Source: Arthrobacter sp. ok362 (lineage in GTDB: Bacteria > Actinomycetota > Actinomycetes > Actinomycetales > Micrococcaceae). Taken from it: a stretch of 64,000 nt of DNA. Where the stretch lies: the NCBI RefSeq assembly GCF_900102785.1, contig NZ_FNGC01000004.1, positions 186,001-250,000 of the forward strand, given 5' to 3'. Shown here one piece after another: positions 19,476-27,815 of this stretch. The stretch's first letter is position 1. Every line of letters starts with the position of its first letter. The position numbers and the translations under genes were made by a program. Below the pieces are notes generated by a model that was not told where the DNA came from, did not search any database, and saw only the letters and a program-made list of their open reading frames with translations.

Positions 19476-20300
19476 ATGATCAACGAACGCGAACGCAATG
19501 AAGAGCCGACGGGAAACGTTGCGCTCGTGACCGGTGCCAGCCGAGGCGTCGGCCGGGGCATCGCGCTTGGCCTACTGGCAGCGGGGTTTCGAGTTTACGG
19601 CTCGGGCCGCTCGATCGAGCAGGCAGACCTGCCGCGGGAGATACGGCGCCTGCGCTGCGACCATCTCAAAGACATAGAGACGGCACGCGTGTTTGAAACG
19701 ATCCGGGCCGAGTGCGGCCGCCTCGATCTCCTTGTCAATTGCGCCTGGGGCGGCTACGAGAAGATGGTCGAAGGTGGAGCATTCACGTGGTCCGCGCCGT
19801 TTTGGGATCAACCGGCGCATCGCTGGACCGGCATGATCGACGCCGGAGTACGCGCGGCATTTGTGTGTTCGGCACACGCGGCGCGCTTGATGACGCCGCG
19901 GCACCGCGGCTTGATCATCAACATCAGCTTCTGGTCGGCGCAGCGTCACCTCGGCAACACGATCTACGGCGTCGCAAAAGCGGCGACGGACAAGATGACC
20001 TCCGACATGGCCGTCGAGCTGAAACCGTTCGCTGTGCCGGTAGTCTCGCTCTACCCCGGACTGGTTCGAACCGAGGCGGTCGTGGCAGCGGCGGAACGTG
20101 GGGCGTTCGATCTCTCGACCAGCGAAAGCCCTGAATTCATCGGCCTCGTGATCAACGCGCTGTTCCACGATCCGAACCTGCTGACGCGAACCGGTCAGGT
20201 GCTCATCGCCGCCGCGGTTGCGAAGGAACTCGGCGTACTGGACATCGACGGAAGTTCGCCGCCGGCGCTGACACTTGGGGACATCGATTTGGAGGGATAA
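19476..20300 (+). CDS. SDR family NAD(P)-dependent oxidoreductase
   Basis: A 274-aa Rossmann-fold short-chain dehydrogenase/reductase. The cofactor motif is TGASRGVGRGIA (19-30); NCAWGG (88-93) stands in place of the usual NNAG; the catalytic Ser lies near 151-154 with YGVAK (Y164, K168), and the PG motif after it is LYPGLVRTE. The protein resembles the dehydrogenase/reductase SDR family member 1 (DHRS1) group. The substrate is unknown. The ATG at 19476 follows a weak GGGGGCCG. Confidence 0.88.
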   Translation: MINERERNEEPTGNVALVTGASRGVGRGIALGLLAAGFRVYGSGRSIEQADLPREIRRLRCDHLKDIETARVFETIRAECGRLDLLVNCAWGGYEKMVEGGAFTWSAPFWDQPAHRWTGMIDAGVRAAFVCSAHAARLMTPRHRGLIINISFWSAQRHLGNTIYGVAKAATDKMTSDMAVELKPFAVPVVSLYPGLVRTEAVVAAAERGAFDLSTSESPEFIGLVINALFHDPNLLTRTGQVLIAAAVAKELGVLDIDGSSPPALTLGDIDLEG

Positions 20301-20435
20301 GCCCCCGATGATGTGGCACCAGACTCGCCGTCGGAGTCCAGTACGGACTCAACGCCCACTTTGCCCAGGGCTGACAGGTCCCGGACGTACACGGTGGTCA
20401 TGAAGAAACGGTAAGGGCCATGCAACACTGGTCCG

Positions 20436-20861
20436 ATGTCGGCGTTTAGCATCTTCACTTCCAGCGAGTTTTCCGATGGCGAAGTTCTGTCGTTGTACGA
20501 ATCTGTGGGGTGGTCCGCCTATACCCGGGATTCAGAGCTGCTCACTAGGGCGATCCGAAGTTCCTCGTTTGTCGTGATGGCCCGGAATCAGGATGGTGAG
20601 CTTGTTGGCCTCGCGCGGGCAGTGTCCGACGATGCGACCATCTGCTACCTGCAAGACATCCTCGTACGGCCGTCATTCCAAGGCGCCGGAGTAGGGCGGG
20701 CTCTGCTTGAGCACGTCACTGCACGGTACGCGCATGTCCGACAAACAGTGCTCGTCACTGACAATGATCCAGAGCAACGCGGCTTCTACGAAGCCATGGG
20801 ATTTACCGAGGGGCTGAACTTCGCTCCGGAACCCGTGCGCGTCTTCGCTTTATTTCGGTAG
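20436..20861 (+). CDS. GNAT family N-acetyltransferase
   Basis: A 141-aa acetyl-CoA-dependent GNAT. Motif A (LQDILVRPSFQGAGVGRALLEHV, about 72-94) includes the QGAGVG pyrophosphate loop, and the C-terminal RGFYEAMGFTE is motif B. The N-terminal YESVGWSAYTRD segment is typical of the small-molecule GNATs encoded as single genes in soil bacteria. The substrate is not predictable. Confidence 0.9.
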   Translation: MSAFSIFTSSEFSDGEVLSLYESVGWSAYTRDSELLTRAIRSSSFVVMARNQDGELVGLARAVSDDATICYLQDILVRPSFQGAGVGRALLEHVTARYAHVRQTVLVTDNDPEQRGFYEAMGFTEGLNFAPEPVRVFALFR

Positions 20862-21099
20862 CTTCCGAGTTTCAGCGCTGAGTGACAGCTCTCTTCGGTG
20901 CGGAACGATCACCTGAGCCGACCGGATCCGGCAGTTCTTCCGGGGGCGGGGCACAGCGTCAAAGACGTGCAACTGATCAGCTGAACCTTCTGGGGCCGGG
21001 GGCGTCGTCGAGTCAAACCTTGGAATCGCAGCTGCCCCACTGTTGGTAGTCTTTAGCCGACTATCGCCATTCCTCCAGACATCACTTGAGGTGCAAGCC

Positions 21100-22059
21100 A
21101 TGACCGCAACGACACCCCATCCGGGCACCGTTCTTCTCGCCGGTGCCACCGGCGATCTCGGCGGACTCATCCTTCGGCATCTGGTCGCCCTGGGGGCCAC
21201 CGTTCGGGTCCTGACACGACCAGAAACCAACTCAGCGCGGGTTGCGCAGCTACGCGCCCAGGGCGCCGAGGTGATCCAAGCGGATTATGACGATCCGGAC
21301 GGCCTCCGAAGGGCGTGCAGGGACGTTGATTGCGTGGTCTCCGCGGTCAACGGTCTCGACAGCGCAATCTTAGGTGCCCAATCGCGCTTGCTGGAGGCGG
21401 CGGCCGCGGCGGGCGTGCCCCGTTTCATCCCTTCCGATTTCTCCATCGATTACCGTGGTATCCGGCCCCGAAGCAACCGGAACTTGCAGCTCCGCAGAGA
21501 CTTCGCACAGATACTGGACGCATCCGAAATCCGGGCCACGTCGATCCTCAACGGCGCCTTCACCGACATGCTCTCCGGGCAGGCACCAATGATCCTGTTC
21601 TCCCGGCACCGGGTGCTCTTCTGGTCCGACCCCGACCAAGTGCTCGACTTCACCACCAAAGACGACACTGCGACCTACACTGCCGCCGCCGCCCTCGACG
21701 AGCGGGCTCCCCGTGTCCTCCAGATCGCCGGGGACCAGGTCACCGCAAGGACCCTGGCATCCACCATGACCGATCTGACGGGCAGGCAATTCCGGCTCCT
21801 ATACGCGGGCAGTGTTGGTTCCCTGACTGCTATGAGTAGGGCAGTCAGAGCCGTTATGCCGGCCTCTACCGAGCCGTTCCCGCCGTGGCAGGGCATGCAG
21901 TACTTCGCCAGCATGTTCAGCGGCGACGCGAACCTGCGTTACATCAACAACGACCGGTACGGCAGCCGGAAGTGGACGACCGCCCGGGACGTCCTGGAGC
22001 AGCACGCCAGGAGAGCTGACTGTGCAGCAAGCGATGCCGGCATCCTAGATTCGCTGTGA
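21100..22059 (+). CDS. NmrA-like NAD(P)-binding protein
   Basis: A 319-aa atypical SDR of the NmrA/isoflavone-reductase type. The nucleotide motif is VLLAGATGDLGGLILRHL (about 11-28), followed by VRVLTRPE, QGAEVIQADYDD and the DCVVSAVNG segment; FIPSDFSIDYRG marks the substrate side. NmrA-type proteins sense NADP(H) redox state or reduce small ligands. The ATG at 21100 follows CTTGAGGTG; upstream codons are not conserved-looking. Confidence 0.85.
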   Translation: MTATTPHPGTVLLAGATGDLGGLILRHLVALGATVRVLTRPETNSARVAQLRAQGAEVIQADYDDPDGLRRACRDVDCVVSAVNGLDSAILGAQSRLLEAAAAAGVPRFIPSDFSIDYRGIRPRSNRNLQLRRDFAQILDASEIRATSILNGAFTDMLSGQAPMILFSRHRVLFWSDPDQVLDFTTKDDTATYTAAAALDERAPRVLQIAGDQVTARTLASTMTDLTGRQFRLLYAGSVGSLTAMSRAVRAVMPASTEPFPPWQGMQYFASMFSGDANLRYINNDRYGSRKWTTARDVLEQHARRADCAASDAGILDSL

Positions 22060-22203
22060 GTCGGAACGGTACGTGGCGCTGTTCTTATACCGATTAGTGC
22101 CGAAAGGGTAAGGAGCTGTGTACGGCGTCGACGATCAACCAAGCCTGCAACTCATGAGACGTGTTCCTTGCCGACCGATACGCACTAAAAACAGATAGAC
22201 CGG

Positions 22204-22953
22204 CTATGCGAGGGCTTGTGCCCAGACCCCTTGATTCCGTACGACGTACTGAGCGGCGGCACGCCAGTGCCCGCCGTGTCCATTGACATACATGTCTGCC
22301 CAGGGCTGGAATCCGGTCTCGTTCGAGGACTTCAGGAGATTGAACATCGCTGCTGTTCGTTTCGCCATAGCGGCCGGCAGGGCCTTGCGTAATGCGTCAT
22401 CAGCTTCGTACCCGTCAACAACGGCACGCAATCTCAAGGCCGCATCTTCCGCCGGTTGCCCGTCGAACAGTTGGCCGAATGACTGCGCGGCGTACGCCAG
22501 ATCCCACAGCCGAGTGCTGGGCCCGGCGCCGTCCCAATCGATGAATACCCAGCGGTCTCCCATGATGAGGTTCCAGGGAGCGAGGTCGTTATGGCACATC
22601 AGGTTCGGATTCTCAGCGGGCAGCAGCATGTTCCAGTCGCCCGGATTGGGAATCAAGACTCCTTCGCTCGCATCATGGATCTGCCGAATCATCCGACCCA
22701 CCCGTAGCAACTCGTCCGGTCCGAGCGGCAATTGATCCAGCACGAGTACGCCTTCGATGTACTCGACTACATGTCGACCGTCTTCGTCCCGGCCTAGGGG
22801 CTGAGGAACATCCACCCCGGATGAGCGGAGCGCGCCAAGATAGCTCTGTACGGCGGAAGAGTTTTCCAACCACGGTTTTCGGATGGTGTTACCAATGCGC
22901 ACAACACTTTCCGACGCATTTCCACCTGTCAGTTCCTGCTCGTCCTCGACCAT
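22204..22953 (-). CDS. Aminoglycoside phosphotransferase (APH)-family kinase
   Basis: A 249-aa protein-kinase-fold enzyme. The N-lobe starts VVRIGNTIRKPW; the hinge region is HVVEYIEGVLVLDQLPL; the catalytic loop is CHNDLAPWN (H121, D123, N128), with the metal-binding D139 in FIDWDGAGPSTRLWDLAY. Start ATG at 22953. Members phosphorylate aminoglycosides, choline, macrolides or other alcohols; this sequence does not single out a drug substrate. Confidence 0.87.
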   Translation of the reverse strand: MVEDEQELTGGNASESVVRIGNTIRKPWLENSSAVQSYLGALRSSGVDVPQPLGRDEDGRHVVEYIEGVLVLDQLPLGPDELLRVGRMIRQIHDASEGVLIPNPGDWNMLLPAENPNLMCHNDLAPWNLIMGDRWVFIDWDGAGPSTRLWDLAYAAQSFGQLFDGQPAEDAALRLRAVVDGYEADDALRKALPAAMAKRTAAMFNLLKSSNETGFQPWADMYVNGHGGHWRAAAQYVVRNQGVWAQALA

Positions 22954-23177
22954 CCCATCACGCTACTGGGTGCAAACCCGATGGCCAAAGGCCCGCTTCG
23001 CCAAGAGGCGCGGGCTGTCCTGACGCTTGAGCCGTAGCCCAGCTCGTCAATCCAGCCCTCCCCTGGGCCGATAACGTTCGATATCTTTAGTCCTCCAACT
23101 GCTGCCCGTTATGTAGTCTTGCCGATTCCACCCGACGTGCATCAGACCCAGCTCAACGAAGGGTGGAGTGACCCCTG

Positions 23178-23669
23178 ATGCCGACCGTGAATGCTGCCCT
23201 CGATCCCTATCGCGGCTGGACCGAGCCTCGCGACGGAGTCGGGTCGAGCCCATTCCGGCTCGCCAGCAAGGTGGAGTCACGGGCCTCTATCGACGAGGTT
23301 TCAGAAGTTTGGCCCGCTCACGCACTTTTGCCCGAGCTGGAGGCACTCTGGCTATCAAGTCGCGAGGCGTGGCTGTTTCAGGACATCGACTACGGTCAAT
23401 GGGGCCTGCACATCCTCGACCCCGCGGCGGCGGCGGCGCGCACCAGCGCCGGGCGAACGAGCAGACCGGGCGACTTTGAGGCGACCGACGCCGTGGTCGG
23501 CGAGTTCCTCGGCGACACCGACCTCTTGGTGCTTGAAGCCAACGGCGGCGTCCTGGTCGCGCTGCCCTTGGATCCGCGCACTGATTGGCCGCGGGTGGCG
23601 TCGACGCTACCCGAGTTCCTGACTCGTTATCTCGAAGCTGTTGGCGACAAGTACTGGGAGAGCTCCTGA
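23178..23669 (+). CDS. SMI1/KNR4 (SUKH)-like protein
   Basis: A 163-aa protein with SUKH-like blocks: DEVSEVWPAHALLPELEALWLSSREAWLF (about 39-67), YGQWGLHILD, and TDLLVLEANGGVLVALPLDPRTDWPRVASTLPEFLTRYLE (about 112-153). SUKH proteins are often immunity proteins to contact-dependent toxins, but no toxin gene is next to it, so a stand-alone or orphan immunity role is only possible. The next gene begins 67 bp further on. Confidence 0.65.
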   Translation: MPTVNAALDPYRGWTEPRDGVGSSPFRLASKVESRASIDEVSEVWPAHALLPELEALWLSSREAWLFQDIDYGQWGLHILDPAAAAARTSAGRTSRPGDFEATDAVVGEFLGDTDLLVLEANGGVLVALPLDPRTDWPRVASTLPEFLTRYLEAVGDKYWESS

Positions 23670-23736
23670 CCCCGACCGGAGCGCTCCGAGTGGCTGCGAG
23701 GCCTCGGCAACTTTCCCGGGTGGGCGTGGCGTCCTG

Positions 23737-24714
23737 GTGAAGCCGGGCGCACTGCATATTGTTCGGAGGGTGGGACGAATTTGGGCGGGGTTTAGGAAAA
23801 ACCGGGGGCCTCATGAGGTGTGGTCGGATTGGAAGGCCGCGGACGAAGCAGGAGACGCTGGCAGTGCGGCCGCGTTTGCCTCCGAGTTGCTGCAGCTGAC
23901 TCCGAAGTCATATTTCAGCTGGTTTCAAGCAGGCCTGCTGTCCAAGGCCTTTGGCAACTGGCCGGAAAGCTCCGCACGCAATGTACAGGCGCTGGAACTC
24001 TTCACTCCGAAGGATGCTGACGAATTCAACGGAGCCAACCCGGCAGCCTGGAATCTCGGCATCGCATCAACAGCACTGGGTGACTGGGCCACAGCCAGGC
24101 AAGCGTGGGTCGCCTACGGCCTGGAAAGGTTCGGGGGCGAAGCCGGGCCTATCGACGTTGATTGTGGGATGGCTCCGGTGCGTCTTAATCCCGACCGGCC
24201 CAGCCTCCCTCACCAGGTGCTGTATGCGGCCGGTACGACTGAGGTGGTCTGGTGCTGGCGTCGGAGCCCGGCCCATGCGGTCATCGCCAGCGTTCCGTTG
24301 CCCGAGTCCGGCCACCGGTTCAGAGACACTGTCCTGCATGACGGCGAACCCAAAGACACCCGACGGCTCGACGAACAGGAAGTGTCGGTCTTCGACGAAC
24401 TCGGACGTCTCGAAGAATCTGGCGTGCCGACGTGGCAGGCCCAGGTGATCGGTGCGTCCGCCGACGACATCCAGGCACTGTCAGACCTCCTTGAACAGCG
24501 GGGGCTCGGACTCGACGAGTGGTCCGGGATCCGGTTGATGTGCTCGAAATGCTCGTACGGGGAACCCGAGAATGGACACAACCACATCCCCGCAACATCG
24601 GATGCGAAACGACTTGGACTCGCAGGCCACGAATCAGACCTCGGCGAAGCGATGGAGACATGGCTGGCCAGCAGGCACGGAATCGACGTACACAGCCTCG
24701 ACCTGCTCTGGTAA
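23737..24714 (+). CDS. Hypothetical protein with TPR-like N-terminus
   Basis: About 325 aa. Residues about 28-120 form TPR-like helical hairpins (VWSDWKAADEAGDAGSAAAFASELL, SYFSWFQAGLLSKAFGNWPES, AAWNLGIASTALGDWATARQAW). The C-terminal half is a distinct domain with WCWRRSPAHAVIASVPLPESGHRFRDTVLHDG and a Cys pair (CSKC). I recognise no family by name. The frame is open from 23641; the start is uncertain, with GTGs at 23737 and 23818 as candidates. It follows the SUKH-like gene, which may hint at a shared role. Confidence 0.65.
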   Translation: MKPGALHIVRRVGRIWAGFRKNRGPHEVWSDWKAADEAGDAGSAAAFASELLQLTPKSYFSWFQAGLLSKAFGNWPESSARNVQALELFTPKDADEFNGANPAAWNLGIASTALGDWATARQAWVAYGLERFGGEAGPIDVDCGMAPVRLNPDRPSLPHQVLYAAGTTEVVWCWRRSPAHAVIASVPLPESGHRFRDTVLHDGEPKDTRRLDEQEVSVFDELGRLEESGVPTWQAQVIGASADDIQALSDLLEQRGLGLDEWSGIRLMCSKCSYGEPENGHNHIPATSDAKRLGLAGHESDLGEAMETWLASRHGIDVHSLDLLW

Positions 24715-24892
24715 TCCCAACCAGTCCCGCCAAGCAGGCCCCATGGCTGGTAGCTCCAAATCGCGTGATACCACGATGAAGGTGTGGCATGACTCTTTGC
24801 GGTAACGTCCCCATGAGCTGCCAGGGCGCTCGGACCCCGTACCCCTACGGGTGCTGACCGCGTCGAATATATCAGAGGCGGCTCGCAGCTTC

Positions 24893-26266
24893 CTATGCGA
24901 TCGGGCGGACGTTCTGATTTGATCGGAAGAGGTTGACTGGGTCGAATCTGGCTTTCACGGCGGCCAGCCGATCGTAATTGGCGCCGTAGGCTGCCCTCAC
25001 CCGCTCCTCCCCTTCTTGGCCCAGATCGTTGACGTACACCCCGCTCGCGGCAAAGGGCTGCATCGCTTCGAAGAAGGCGCGGGCCCAGCCGACGTTGCGC
25101 TCCGTTTCTGCCGGGTCGGACCACTGGGCCAGGATGAGGAGTTCGATCTGGGACCGGCGATGGGGAAATGCCGTGGCTGCCGGGTCGACTCGAGCGGCCA
25201 CACCGTGTAGTTGCTGCATTCCGACGCCACTCGCCGCTGAAGGCATCTCTGTCGCAAACTGGAGCAGCATATCGATGGCGTCGGCGGTGAAGTCGGTGAA
25301 GAAGCTCGATTTCCAGTAGTGGTTCTGGCCCAACGGAAAGTCCGCGTCGTGAGCGCTTTGCAGGCCGACGTAGTCGGTTGGCAGCACCACGTCCACAGCT
25401 GGGCCGAGATCGCGCAGCGGTCGGAGCGCCAGCTCCGCCTCATCGTGCCCTCCGCTCCAGCAGACGGTGACGCCGAAAACTGGACGCCCCGCTGCGTCGC
25501 ACCCCAGACTGGCCGACATCGAGAGCTCGTCGGAACAAGATGCGGCGAATTCAGGGTAAAACCGCAGGACCTCCCTCGTCCGTTCGGCCGGGAACGAGAG
25601 CGCTCCGGCCAGGACGGTCCCAACGGGATGCAAACGATAGGTGAAGGAGGTAACAACGCCGAAGTTTCCGCCGCCACCTCGGATGGCCCAGTAGAGGTCT
25701 GCGTGTTCGTCGGGGCTCACCGTCAGCATCTCGCCATCTGAAGTCACGATGTCGGCGGCGAGCACGTTGTCGCAGGCGAGCCCGTGTTTGCCGTTGAGCC
25801 AGCCGATGCCACCTCCGAGAGTTAAGCCGGCGATGCCGGTAACCGAGACGACTCCGAGCGGCGCGGCTAGGCCATATGCCTGAGTGGCGACGTCAAGGTC
25901 GGCCAGGAGCGCACCGGCTCCAGCCACGGCGACGAGCCGTGCGGCATCGATCTGAACGTTCTTCATGCCAGAGCAATCCAGCATGAGCCCATGGGCGCCG
26001 ACGGCGTTCCCTGCCACGTTGTGGCCGCCTCCCTTAATGGAAACAGGGAGAGAGTTTTCCCGGGCGAAGGTCACCGCACGGCGAATATCTTCGGCGTCAG
26101 CAGGGCGGACAATCACGTCCGGACGGCGGTCAATCATCGCGTTGAAGACCTTCCGGGCTTCGTCGTAGCCGAATTCGCCAGGACGGAACAGCCGGCCGCG
26201 GAGAGCCGAACTCAAGTCATCGACGACGGATGGGTCAAGCGAGGGTGAGGGGGTCTGGATAACCAC
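24893..26266 (-). CDS. FAD-linked oxidase, BBE / 6-hydroxynicotine oxidase-like (copy 1)
   Basis: A 457-aa PCMH/BBE flavoprotein. The histidyl-FAD anchor is H82 in IKGGGHNVAG; the FAD domain continues with GLTLGGGIGWLNGKHGLACDNV and IRGGGGNFGVVTSF, and the BBE C-terminal motif is FDPVNLFRSNQNV. The second (Cys) attachment site of bicovalent BBEs is absent, so the flavin is monocovalent, as in 6-hydroxy-D-nicotine oxidase of Arthrobacter. The substrate is unknown. GTG start at 26266 after AAAGGTG. A paralogue lies at 29248-30654 on the same strand. Confidence 0.9.
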   Translation of the reverse strand: MVIQTPSPSLDPSVVDDLSSALRGRLFRPGEFGYDEARKVFNAMIDRRPDVIVRPADAEDIRRAVTFARENSLPVSIKGGGHNVAGNAVGAHGLMLDCSGMKNVQIDAARLVAVAGAGALLADLDVATQAYGLAAPLGVVSVTGIAGLTLGGGIGWLNGKHGLACDNVLAADIVTSDGEMLTVSPDEHADLYWAIRGGGGNFGVVTSFTYRLHPVGTVLAGALSFPAERTREVLRFYPEFAASCSDELSMSASLGCDAAGRPVFGVTVCWSGGHDEAELALRPLRDLGPAVDVVLPTDYVGLQSAHDADFPLGQNHYWKSSFFTDFTADAIDMLLQFATEMPSAASGVGMQQLHGVAARVDPAATAFPHRRSQIELLILAQWSDPAETERNVGWARAFFEAMQPFAASGVYVNDLGQEGEERVRAAYGANYDRLAAVKARFDPVNLFRSNQNVRPIA

Positions 26267-26359
26267 ACCGAGGCACCTTTCTCGATCGAGACCGTCAAGA
26301 ACGCGGCCCGGCAGCCTCCCGCCGGGCCGGACGTAACGTAACGCGGCACGGCGTCGTAC

Positions 26360-26809
26360 TCATTTGACCGTCAGTGAGCCGTGCATGTTGGAGTGATACC
26401 TGCAGTGAAACGCGTAAGTGCCCGGCGCGGAAGGTGCTTTGAATGTGGCCGTACCGCCGTTTTCCTTGACCTCGACATCAAAGAGCGCCGCATCCTTGTC
26501 TGCTGTCACCGTGTGCTCGACAGTGTCCATGTTCGTCACCTTCACCTCCGCACCGGGAGCCACCGAGCCAGGGATCTGGTACGCGTAGTTGCTGATCGTG
26601 ATTGTCGCGGCGGCGGCGTTTGCCGCCCCGCTTCCCGGCCCTGAAGAGGTTGAGCCCGCCGGCGCAGACGGTTCCATCGACATGCTCGGGGAGGTCCCGG
26701 CCGTCGTGGCGGGGGCCGACGCCGGTGTTCCGCCGCCGCCGGCACAGCCGCTCAACCCGACCAAAACGGTGGCCAACACAAGTGCAGTCCGTGTCTTATT
26801 GCTCGTCAT
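26360..26809 (-). CDS. Cupredoxin-domain lipoprotein (blue-copper-like)
   Basis: A 149-aa exported lipoprotein. The signal peptide ends in lipobox LSGC (C22), followed by a Ser/Pro/Thr linker (25-65) and a plastocyanin/amicyanin-type domain. The copper ligands are H99 (VEHTV) and, in YAFHCRYHSNMHG, C136, H139 and M142, with the short C-x2-H-x2-M spacing of amicyanin-like proteins. It is probably an electron carrier or copper binder on the outer face of the membrane. It lies between the first BBE oxidase and the MerR gene, all on the minus strand. Confidence 0.88.
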   Translation of the reverse strand: MTSNKTRTALVLATVLVGLSGCAGGGGTPASAPATTAGTSPSMSMEPSAPAGSTSSGPGSGAANAAAATITISNYAYQIPGSVAPGAEVKVTNMDTVEHTVTADKDAALFDVEVKENGGTATFKAPSAPGTYAFHCRYHSNMHGSLTVK

Positions 26810-26980
26810 GATGTGCCGTCCTCGACGCTGGAGGGGGCTGAGGAATCAGCCCGGCTTCTTTCCATTCTGCATCCAGCCCCATCAAAAAGCACTGCTAAAT
26901 ACACCGTCACGAAGCACGGGCCAACTGCGCGTCCTCACCGCCTGCGGCGGCACCGGTTGCAGCGTCTCTGTCGGATGTGG

Positions 26981-27742
26981 TCAAGATTGCGTCCTTGCCT
27001 TTTGCAGGTAGGCCAAGAGCCCGGCCAGCTGCTCGGAGGACCATGGCAGATCCGCGCTGAGGGCGGCCCTGTTGTCCTGCCACATGGAACGGGCGGCGGC
27101 TTTGGTCTGTTCGCCTGAATGGAACATGGAGCCGATTTCGTCCCATGACCTGGCCCAGTCCCGAATGGACGGATCAGATACCGGCGTCCCGTTCTCGACG
27201 TGCCGGAGGCCTTCCTCGACCAACGCGGCCCATCGGGCCTTGGCGGCCTCGATGCGGTCGCTGCCGAGTTCGGCTCTGCGTTCGGCCAGTTCCTGGCGCT
27301 GTTCTGGTGTGAAGTGGTTTTCAAGCACGGTGATCATCTCCAAAGTTGACATGAACTCTTCCGGAGCCGGCATGGCGGCCCCGTCGATGCGTGAAAGCAG
27401 GTCCCGTATCCGGTTCCGGACGGCCTGGACCTGCTCGGCGTGCCGGTTCATGTGCAGCAATTGTCGTTCCAGGAGAATGCGCAGCGAGGCCATATCATCG
27501 GCAGGGGTTGCCAACGCGGCGCCGATATCGGCCAGCGGGAGTCCAAGCATCTGCAGCGCCCGGATCCGGTACAGCCGCCGCACGTCTTCCTCGGTGTAGC
27601 GGCGGTGGCCGGAAGTCGTCCGCTGGCCCGCTGACAGCAATCCAATCTCGTCGTAGTGATGGAGCGTCCGGACCGTGACGCCACAGGCCTTGGCGAGTTC
27701 GCCTATGCTCCATTGGCCTGCGGCACCGCTCGTCTCTTTCAT
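26981..27742 (-). CDS. MerR family regulator with TipAS-like antibiotic-binding domain
   Basis: A 253-aa activator. The MerR DNA-binding domain is at about 10-80 (WSIGELAKACGVTVRTLHHYDEIGLLSAG, GHRRYTEEDVRRLYRI), then a coiled-coil dimer helix, and a TipAS-like C-terminal domain (about 135-250) with MSTLEMITVLENHFTPEQRQELAERR. TipA-type proteins bind thiopeptides and other drugs. The GTG at 27763 would sit inside the operator palindrome, so the ATG at 27742 is chosen. The operator 13 bp upstream implies autoregulation. Confidence 0.9.
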   Translation of the reverse strand: MKETSGAAGQWSIGELAKACGVTVRTLHHYDEIGLLSAGQRTTSGHRRYTEEDVRRLYRIRALQMLGLPLADIGAALATPADDMASLRILLERQLLHMNRHAEQVQAVRNRIRDLLSRIDGAAMPAPEEFMSTLEMITVLENHFTPEQRQELAERRAELGSDRIEAAKARWAALVEEGLRHVENGTPVSDPSIRDWARSWDEIGSMFHSGEQTKAAARSMWQDNRAALSADLPWSSEQLAGLLAYLQKARTQS

Positions 27743-27754
27743 GTGACAACCGTA

Positions 27755-27777
27755 GATCCTCACGCCGCGTGAGGATC
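27755..27777. promoter_or_regulatory. MerR-type operator palindrome
   Basis: GATCCTCACGC (27755-27765), a central C, and GCGTGAGGATC (27767-27777) form a perfect 23-bp dyad, 13 bp upstream of the MerR start codon. The CCTCACG...CGTGAGG core matches the class of sites bound by TipA-like MerR regulators, placed between -35 and -10 elements. Confidence 0.8.
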
Positions 27778-27815
27778 AACTCCCTCCCGGCCGCCTGCAA
27801 CAGGTCGTCGGCCCC

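Noticed and set aside
22060..22203. Possible RNA gene between the NmrA-like and APH-like genes
   Set aside because: No stable fold or tRNA-like pattern could be recognised by eye.
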